DNA from: Alphaproteobacteria bacterium MarineAlpha10_Bin3
Lineage (GTDB): Bacteria; Pseudomonadota; Alphaproteobacteria; UBA8366; GCA-2717185
DNA length: 6,097 nucleotides
Assembly: GCA_002937525.1 (NCBI GenBank)
Contig: PTKA01000100.1
Coordinates: 1 to 6,097 of the forward strand
Direction of reading: 5' to 3'
The translations under genes were made by a program, and so were the position numbers. A model generated the notes under the pieces. That model was given only the letters and a program-made list of their open reading frames with translations. It was not told the DNA's origin and made no database searches. Of this stretch, positions 1 through 4,523 are shown in pieces (the stretch's first letter is position 1; every line of letters begins with the position of its first letter).

Positions 1-124
1 CGACGGCGGCGACGCCAAGACTGTCCAGCAGGAAGGTCCGCGCCGCGTGCAACGCGGCTTCCGGCAAGTCTTCATAGCGGGTCTGTGCGACGTGGCCGAT
101 AAGGCGTGCGACGGCGTCGTTCAA
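1..124 (-). CDS. MmgE/PrpD family protein, N-terminal fragment (cut by left window edge)
   Basis: Only the first 41 codons lie in the window; the frame is open to the left edge. The translation reads (M)NDAVARLIGHV, then TRYEDLPEAAL, then FLLDSLGVAAV. This pattern of an N-terminal helix, a 'Y-x-D-L-P' segment and 'LLDSLGVA' is the typical opening of MmgE/PrpD proteins. That family includes 2-methylcitrate dehydratase, cis-aconitate decarboxylase and related epimerases or dehydratases, usually around 450 residues and cytosolic. The substrate cannot be told from this fragment. The start is TTG (complement of 122-124), whose TTGA overlaps the TGA stop of the upstream sirtuin gene, so the two are probably co-transcribed and translationally coupled. 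A run of G just upstream (complement of about 130-134) could act as a weak ribosome binding site. No ATG is available in this frame within the visible part. The family call rests on pattern recognition over 41 residues. Confidence 0.8.
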   Translation of the reverse strand, partial: MNDAVARLIGHVAQTRYEDLPEAALHAARTFLLDSLGVAAV

Positions 125-882
125 TTGACCCCCGCTATGTCGCCCAAAGTCGGGCCGATTTCCCGGTTCAGCACCAGATCCGCGATCGCGTCGAGTTCGG
201 TTGGCTCGCGGTTGACGATGACCAGCCGCGCGCCATTGCGCTTGGCCATGACCGGGAACCCCGCGGCCGGATACACGACCAGCGACGAGCCGATCGAAAT
301 GAACAGATCGCAGGCTTCGGTTTGCTGGGTCGCATCGCGCATCGGCGCTTCGGGCATCGACTGTCCAAACGATATTGTCGCCGGTTTGACATAGGGGCCG
401 TCGCAAACCCGGCACACCGGCAATGTTTCGTCGGCTTCGAACTGGGGCATGATCTCGTCCAACTCGTGGCGCTGGCCGCAGTCCAGGCAGGTCGCGTAGG
501 TTGAATTGCCGTGCAGTTCGATGATCCTGTCGTCGGCGACGCCCGATCTTTGGTGCAGCCCGTCGATATTCTGGGTGATGACGGCCGAAACCTTGCCAAT
601 TCGGACCAGCTTTTCCACCGCCCGGTGTCCGCGGTTGGGCTCGGCCGCCCGGATGCTCGGGTCGATGTTCAGTTTGCGCCGCCAGGTTTCCCGCCGCATG
701 GTCTCCGACGCCATGAAATCCTGGAACTGGATCGGCTGGTTCCTGGTCCAGATACCGCCTGGACTACGAAAATCGGGGATGCCGGATTCGGTGCTGATGC
801 CAGCGCCGGTGAAGATAACCGCCCGCTTGCTTTCGTCGAGCAGCGATTGAAATTGTTCCAGTTCGATGTCCAGATCGGTCAT
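121..882 (-). CDS. Sir2 family NAD+-dependent protein deacylase (sirtuin)
   Basis: A complete 253-residue sirtuin, a usual length for bacterial members. It should remove acyl groups from lysines in cytosolic proteins, consuming NAD+ and releasing nicotinamide and O-acyl-ADP-ribose. Visible motifs are the NAD-binding GAGIS at residues 26-30, followed by GIPDFRSPGG (34-43); TQNIDGLH (103-110); and the catalytic His124 in ELHGNS. Four zinc ligands form two pairs, Cys132/Cys135 and Cys157/Cys160. GSSL and a VNREPTE segment follow in the C-terminal Rossmann part. The whole resembles alphaproteobacterial sirtuins starting 'GISTESGIPDFRSPGG-W' more than E. coli CobB. The Tyr-x-x-Arg pair that marks CobB/SIRT5-type desuccinylases appears absent: RETWRRKL stands where CobB has YNARRRQL, aligned by eye. 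The start ATG (complement of 880-882) is the only one possible, because an in-frame TAG lies eight codons upstream with no other start between. The MmgE/PrpD gene follows with a TTGA overlap. Acyl specificity is not assigned. Confidence 0.95.
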   Translation of the reverse strand: MTDLDIELEQFQSLLDESKRAVIFTGAGISTESGIPDFRSPGGIWTRNQPIQFQDFMASETMRRETWRRKLNIDPSIRAAEPNRGHRAVEKLVRIGKVSAVITQNIDGLHQRSGVADDRIIELHGNSTYATCLDCGQRHELDEIMPQFEADETLPVCRVCDGPYVKPATISFGQSMPEAPMRDATQQTEACDLFISIGSSLVVYPAAGFPVMAKRNGARLVIVNREPTELDAIADLVLNREIGPTLGDIAGVN

Positions 883-893
883 CGCATCTTCAT
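879..893 (-). other. Four-codon mini-ORF (MKMR-stop) overlapping the sirtuin start
   Basis: In the sirtuin leader, ATG AAG ATG CGA TGA reads on the complement of 893 to 879. Its TGA stop shares bases with the sirtuin ATG as an ATGA overlap. The best Shine-Dalgarno-like sequence in the leader, AGGAA (complement of 901-905), sits seven bases before this mini-ORF start. It lies eighteen bases before the sirtuin start, which is far from ideal. The sirtuin start itself has only a weak GAAG (complement of 888-891) five bases upstream. The arrangement would allow ribosomes to load on the mini-ORF and restart on the sirtuin gene. The sequence is certain; translation of the mini-ORF is inference and could be coincidence. 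Confidence 0.35.
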
Positions 894-1035
894 CAAATAG
901 TTCCTATTCCCGCCGTCATTTTACGTCATAACCAGAATGAGGATATCGTAATTGGCGTAAATAGCAGTGGAAAACCGCATCGGGCAGGCGTATAGCAGGC
1001 TTCCGCTAAAATTCGATCACACGGGGATATGGATC
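883..1035. promoter_or_regulatory. Divergent intergenic region between the sirtuin and DAHP synthase genes
   Basis: Both flanking genes read outward, so this 153-bp region should carry promoters in both directions. It is visibly more AT-rich than the genes around it. For the sirtuin there is a TAAAAT -10-like hexamer (complement of 918-923), with no convincing -35. For DAHP synthase there is a weak pair, TGGAAA (968-973) and TATAGC (991-996), 17 bp apart with four matches each to the consensus. Short repeated words sit in the middle: CGTCAT at 914-919 and 924-929, TTACG at 921-925, and CGTAA at 947-951 and 956-960. TTTACG (920-925) pairs with CGTAAA (956-961). These could be operator elements, but no regulator can be named. 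The regulatory role is inferred from gene orientation; the individual boxes are weak guesses. Confidence 0.5.
1023..1027 (+). promoter_or_regulatory. Ribosome binding site deciding the DAHP synthase start
   Basis: GGGGA lies eight bases before the ATG at 1036. It supports that start over the in-frame GTG at 967, which has no comparable site, and over the out-of-frame ATG at 1029, which is only one base away from it. Confidence 0.55.
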
Positions 1036-2418
1036 ATGGGCGCAGATTGGAGCGTCGATAGCTGGCGAAGCAAGCCAATTCGGCAGGTTCCCCACTATCC
1101 CGACGAAGCGAAACTGCATGACGCCGAGGCCGCGCTGCGCGCTTTTCCGCCGCTGGTCTTTGCCGGCGAGGCGCGCAATCTGAAGGACCGGTTGGCGAAG
1201 GTCGCCGATGGCCGCGCGTTTCTGCTGCAAGGCGGCGATTGCGCCGAGAGTTTCGCTGAGTTCACCGCCAACAATATCCGCGATACCTTCAAGGTGTTGT
1301 TGCAGATGGCGGTCGTCCTCACCTTTGCCGGGTCCTGTCCGATCGTCAAGGTCGGGCGCATGGCGGGGCAGTTCGCCAAGCCGCGCTCATCGCCGAACGA
1401 GACGGTCGACGGCGTCGAATTGCCAAGCTATCGCGGCGATATCGTCAACGGCATCGAATTCGATGCGGCCCGGCGGGCCCCGGACCCAGACCGCCTGGTG
1501 CGCGCTTATAATCAGTCCGCGGCCACGCTGAACCTGCTGCGCGCCTTCGCCCAAGGCGGGTTCGCCGATTTGCATCAACTGCATCGCTGGAATCTCGATT
1601 TCGTCGCCGACAGCCCGCTCGGCGAGCAATACAAGGAATTGTCGGACCGGATCGGTGAAACCCTGTCCTTCATGGAGGCTTGCGGGTTGACCGGAAATTC
1701 GGTGTCGCAGATTCGCGAGACCGAATTCTACACCAGCCATGAAGCCCTGTTGCTGTGGTACGAGGAAGCCCTGACGCGCCAGGACAGCCTGACCGACCAG
1801 TGGTACGATTGTTCGGCCCATATGCTGTGGATCGGCGACCGTACCCGCCAGCCCGATGGCGCGCATGTCGAATTCCTGCGCGGCGTCAAGAATCCGATCG
1901 GCATAAAATGCGGCCCGACATCCAACCCCGATGAATTGTTGCGCGTCATCGACATCCTGAACCCGGATAACGAACCCGGCCGGATGACCCTGGTTGTGCG
2001 CATGGGCCATGACAAGGTGCTGGAGCATCTGCCGCCCCTGATTCGCGCCATCGAACGCGAAGGCCGGATCGTCGTGTGGTCCTGCGATCCGATGCACGGC
2101 AATACGATCAAGGCCGAGAGCGGCTACAAGACCCGGCCCTTCGACCGTATTCTGATCGAGGTCCGCCGCTTCTTCGAGGTCCACGAGGCCGAAGGCAGCT
2201 ACGCCGGCGGCGTGCATATCGAAATGACCGGGCAGGACGTGACCGAGTGCATGGGCGGCGCCCAGGCAATCAGCGACACTGCCTTGTCGGAGCGCTATCA
2301 CACCCATTGCGACCCGCGCCTGAACGCCAGTCAGTCGCTCGAACTTTCCTTCCTGATCGCCGATTTCCTCAAAGCGCAGCGGGTCGGCAACAGAAAGTCG
2401 ATTGCCGCCGCGTCATAG
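1036..2418 (+). CDS. aroG: Class II 3-deoxy-D-arabino-heptulosonate 7-phosphate (DAHP) synthase
   Basis: Catalyses condensation of phosphoenolpyruvate with erythrose 4-phosphate to DAHP, the first committed step of the shikimate pathway, in the cytosol. The 460-residue product is full length for class II (plant/proteobacterial/mycobacterial) enzymes and unrelated in sequence to E. coli-type AroF/G/H; symbol use varies for this class. Metal ligands are all visible by comparison with the M. tuberculosis enzyme: Cys69 in [11 protein letters not shown], His354 in CDPMHGNT, Glu396 in HIEMTGQ and Asp426 in HCDPRLN. KPRSSP (115-120), SYRGD (131-135) and ECMGGAQ (404-410) are further class signatures. 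The N-terminal 'SWRSKP--Q-P-YPD' segment begins right after the chosen ATG, which supports that start. An in-frame GTG at 967 would add 23 residues unlike the family. The phosphoribosyltransferase gene follows after two bases, so an operon is likely. Feedback sensitivity cannot be judged from sequence alone. Confidence 0.96.
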   Translation: MGADWSVDSWRSKPIRQVPHYPDEAKLHDAEAALRAFPPLVFAGEARNLKDRLAKVADGRAFLLQGGDCAESFAEFTANNIRDTFKVLLQMAVVLTFAGSCPIVKVGRMAGQFAKPRSSPNETVDGVELPSYRGDIVNGIEFDAARRAPDPDRLVRAYNQSAATLNLLRAFAQGGFADLHQLHRWNLDFVADSPLGEQYKELSDRIGETLSFMEACGLTGNSVSQIRETEFYTSHEALLLWYEEALTRQDSLTDQWYDCSAHMLWIGDRTRQPDGAHVEFLRGVKNPIGIKCGPTSNPDELLRVIDILNPDNEPGRMTLVVRMGHDKVLEHLPPLIRAIEREGRIVVWSCDPMHGNTIKAESGYKTRPFDRILIEVRRFFEVHEAEGSYAGGVHIEMTGQDVTECMGGAQAISDTALSERYHTHCDPRLNASQSLELSFLIADFLKAQRVGNRKSIAAAS

Positions 2419-2420
2419 TG

Positions 2421-3575
2421 ATGAAAAACGACATGAACGGTCCGGCCGAACCCGATATCAGCGCCTGGGCCGACGCCTATTTCAACCGCACCAAACGAAC
2501 CGTTGCGCGGTTCGGCGACGTGCCGGTGACCTATGCCATATTTATGCGCCGTCCGGTCGTCGCCGCACCCCGGCTGGCGACCGACTGGCTGGCGGCGATG
2601 GGCCGTCTGCGCAATGCCGAATTCACGGTCGAGCTGTGCCACGAGGAAGGGCGCTGGGTCGGCGCCGGGGAACCGCTGATGTATGTAAGCGGCTCGTTCC
2701 AGCAACTCGTCGATCTGGAAACCGCATTGTTGCAGAAGATCGGTCCGGCTTCGGTTGCCGCCTACAACGCTTGCGTCATGTGCATGGACTTGCCGAAGAC
2801 CGCATTCCTGGCGATGGATGCACGGCATTGCGCCGGCATGGAAATGGCCGAGATGATGGCCTATGCCGCCTCGGTCGGATCGGCGCGGGCGCGGCGCAAG
2901 GTCGGCGCAGTCGGGTTTATCGGCAATGCGACCGATGCGACCGCGCATTATTTCGGCCAGAAAAAGGGGCTCGGCACCATGCCGCATGCGCTGATCGGCT
3001 ATGCCGGATCGACCTTGCGCGCGGCCGAGATGCTCGTGGAAACCTTTCCCGGCGAGGACCTGACCGTCTTGGCGGATTATTTCGGCCGCGAAATTTCCGA
3101 TTCTCTCGCCGTCTGCAAGCGGTTCCCCGATATGGTCGAAGCGGGGCGGATGGCCTTTCGCCTGGATACGCCTGGCAGCCGCTATATCGAGGGGCTGGAT
3201 ACCGCCGCCGCCTATGCGGTTCTGGACCGCAACGTGCCGGACGCTATTCGCGGCTACCGTACCGAAGCGGAACTGCGCGATTTGATCGGCCCCGGCGTTT
3301 CGGCGGCGGCCATATGGCGGTTCCGCGAGGCGCTGGACGCCGCCGGATTCAGCCAAGCCCGTATCGTCGCCTCCAGCGGTTTCGGCCCGGCCAAATGCAA
3401 GGCGATGGCGATCGCATCGGCGCCTATCGACGTTGTCGGCACGGGCAGTTATCTGCCCGACCGCTGGAGCGAAACCTACGCCACCGCCGACATCGTCGCG
3501 TATGACGGCAAGCCCCAGGTCAAGGTCGGCCGGGAATTCCTGCTCCGGGAGCGGCAAACAAATCTAGGCGGATAG
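2421..3575 (+). CDS. pncB: Nicotinate phosphoribosyltransferase-like protein
   Basis: The likely reaction is ATP-assisted transfer of the phosphoribosyl group of PRPP to nicotinate, giving nicotinate mononucleotide (Preiss-Handler pathway, cytosol). The 384-residue protein resembles the shorter archaeal/bacterial branch (Thermoplasma-like) rather than E. coli PncB. Visible marks are an N-terminal DAYFNRT segment (18-24), VDLETALLQKIG (97-108), DARHCAG (133-139), GFIGNATDA (165-173), GTMPHALIG (185-193) with His189 at the position of the family's catalytic histidine, DYFGREISDSL (219-229), RLDTPGSRYIEG (247-258) and ASSGFGP (317-323). No cysteine follows Cys326, so the C-terminal zinc-knuckle reported for the Thermoplasma enzyme appears to be absent. 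ATG 2421 is two bases past the DAHP synthase stop; no clear ribosome binding site precedes it, suggesting coupled translation. GTG 2418 and ATG 2433 are alternative starts. The frame is open further upstream, but that part is a shadow of DAHP synthase. Substrate could also be a related base. Confidence 0.83.
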   Translation: MKNDMNGPAEPDISAWADAYFNRTKRTVARFGDVPVTYAIFMRRPVVAAPRLATDWLAAMGRLRNAEFTVELCHEEGRWVGAGEPLMYVSGSFQQLVDLETALLQKIGPASVAAYNACVMCMDLPKTAFLAMDARHCAGMEMAEMMAYAASVGSARARRKVGAVGFIGNATDATAHYFGQKKGLGTMPHALIGYAGSTLRAAEMLVETFPGEDLTVLADYFGREISDSLAVCKRFPDMVEAGRMAFRLDTPGSRYIEGLDTAAAYAVLDRNVPDAIRGYRTEAELRDLIGPGVSAAAIWRFREALDAAGFSQARIVASSGFGPAKCKAMAIASAPIDVVGTGSYLPDRWSETYATADIVAYDGKPQVKVGREFLLRERQTNLGG

Positions 3576-3597
3576 AGATGCTGCGGCGTCGCGCGGT

Positions 3598-4419
3598 TCA
3601 GATAAGGTTGGCGTGGCGAAGTGCTTCGTGGTCTTTCTTCAGCGCGTCGAACAGCGTGGCGAGGTGGGTGATATCTTTTGCGCCATGGCGTTCTTCCAGG
3701 CCGGCCCGGTCGTCGGGTGAATCAAGGCGAATGCGCAGGTCGCCGTAAAGCGCGTTCATAACGGCGTGAAATTCGCCGTCGCCGAATGTCCAGGCCAATT
3801 CCGCCTCGTCGCGGGTCGCCGGCATCTGCGCGCCGATAATGTCGATCATCCAGTCGCGCCGCTGGGCAATATCGGCGAAGTGATGCGCGATACCGATCAG
3901 TACGTCTTCGACGACGGTTTGACAGATTGGGTCGGCATAGACCTCATCCCAACTGAAGGCGTCGCCATGCACGGCGCGTAGCGTATCGACGAGCATATTG
4001 GTGCGTTCGGTGTTCTGGGAATAGGCGTCGTCGCCGAGTATCTGATGCAGGGCGGTGAGAAAGCCCGGGATGATACGCCGGGACAAATGGCGCTCGCGGT
4101 TCAAAAATTCGTCCGAACGCGGCAGGAGTTGCGCGAAGCATTCGACCATGATGCGGCCGAAATGCGACTTGCGCATCGCCGACCAGTACATCGATTGCGC
4201 CGTGGCCAGGCAGGTGGACCAGGTTTCGGTGCATAACAGGGTCAGCGCGGGGTCGGCGGCATCGATGATGGCCTCGCGGATATCGGCTTCGCGTAAGCCG
4301 CCAGCGTTTTGTTTCGCCAGATCGAGCAACCGCGTGGCGTAGAGTCCGATCGCCCGTTGCACCGCGTCATGAATGTGCGATGGACCGGGAGGCAGTGATA
4401 AATTAATGCGGTCCTGCAT
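3598..4419 (-). CDS. Hypothetical protein, predicted soluble and alpha-helical
   Basis: A 273-residue protein I do not recognise. It has no signal peptide, membrane segment or low-complexity stretch. Composition and residue spacing suggest a mostly helical fold: for example HIHDAVQRAIGLYATRLLDLA at about 15-35, READIREAIIDAADPAL at 43-59, and a C-terminal helical tail from about 249 (KDITHLATLFDALKKDHEAL). It is rich in His, Trp and acidic residues. Four cysteines (63, 70, 94, 166) are not arranged as a known metal motif. HH at 179-180 and EFH at 216-218 are possible but unproven ligands. ATG (complement of 4417-4419) has an AGGA ten bases upstream. The coding frame is long and codon use matches neighbouring genes, so it is very likely real. 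It is divergent from nadE across 104 bp and convergent with pncB across 22 bp (3576-3597), where no terminator hairpin is visible. Function is unknown; adjacency to nadE is not enough to assign an NAD role. Confidence 0.8.
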   Translation of the reverse strand: MQDRINLSLPPGPSHIHDAVQRAIGLYATRLLDLAKQNAGGLREADIREAIIDAADPALTLLCTETWSTCLATAQSMYWSAMRKSHFGRIMVECFAQLLPRSDEFLNRERHLSRRIIPGFLTALHQILGDDAYSQNTERTNMLVDTLRAVHGDAFSWDEVYADPICQTVVEDVLIGIAHHFADIAQRRDWMIDIIGAQMPATRDEAELAWTFGDGEFHAVMNALYGDLRIRLDSPDDRAGLEERHGAKDITHLATLFDALKKDHEALRHANLI

Positions 4420-4523
4420 GGCCGTTTAATCCTGAACTCGTGTGGAGACTTGATTTTTCAGCGCCATAAGGATAGTCCGCTGGAGTCGGATTGACTAGTC
4501 TTGCAAGAAGGGTTCGCGCCTGT
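4420..4523. promoter_or_regulatory. Divergent intergenic region between the hypothetical gene and nadE
   Basis: These 104 bp separate two outward-reading genes and must hold the promoter of the hypothetical gene and probably that of nadE. The only nadE-direction candidate I see is TTGATT (4450-4455) with GATAGT (4471-4476), which is weak because the spacing is 15 bp. A perfect 8-bp palindrome, GACTAGTC, lies at 4493-4500. AGTC recurs at 4474-4477, 4484-4487 and 4497-4500. I see no riboswitch-like fold or terminator. The regulatory role is inferred from orientation. Confidence 0.45.
4505..4512 (+). promoter_or_regulatory. Ribosome binding site of nadE
   Basis: AAGAAGGG ends eleven bases before the ATG at 4524. 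Spacing is slightly long but it is the only purine-rich match nearby, and it supports ATG 4524 over the in-frame TTG at 4491. Confidence 0.5.

Noticed and set aside
967..1035. In-frame GTG start adding 23 residues to DAHP synthase
   Set aside because: The added residues do not look like the family's N-terminus, no ribosome binding site precedes the GTG, and the ATG at 1036 has GGGGA at good spacing just before the conserved SWRSKP region.
1029..1061. Ten-codon ORF (ATG at 1029, TAG at 1059) overlapping the DAHP synthase start
   Set aside because: The only ribosome binding site is one base from its ATG, too close to serve it, and it has no run of aromatic codons that would suggest attenuation.
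1387..2307. 306-codon minus-strand ORF opposite DAHP synthase
   Set aside because: Antisense shadow of a clearly conserved gene in GC-rich DNA; its translation shows no recognisable family.
3542..3552. GCTCC-G-GGAGC inverted repeat near the end of pncB, considered as a terminator
   Set aside because: There is no real loop and no T-run after it, and it lies inside coding sequence.
2331..3557. 408-codon minus-strand ORF opposite the phosphoribosyltransferase gene, and a 367-codon plus-strand ORF in another frame (2402-3505)
   Set aside because: Both are shadows: arginine- or glycine-rich translations without motifs, while the pncB frame carries conserved motifs throughout.
3576..3597. Possible bidirectional terminator in the 22-bp convergent gap
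   Set aside because: No stable stem-loop with a T-tract can be made from these bases on either strand.
4493..4500. GACTAGTC palindrome as a defined operator
   Set aside because: An isolated 8-bp palindrome with no known regulator match is too little evidence; it is only mentioned under the intergenic region.
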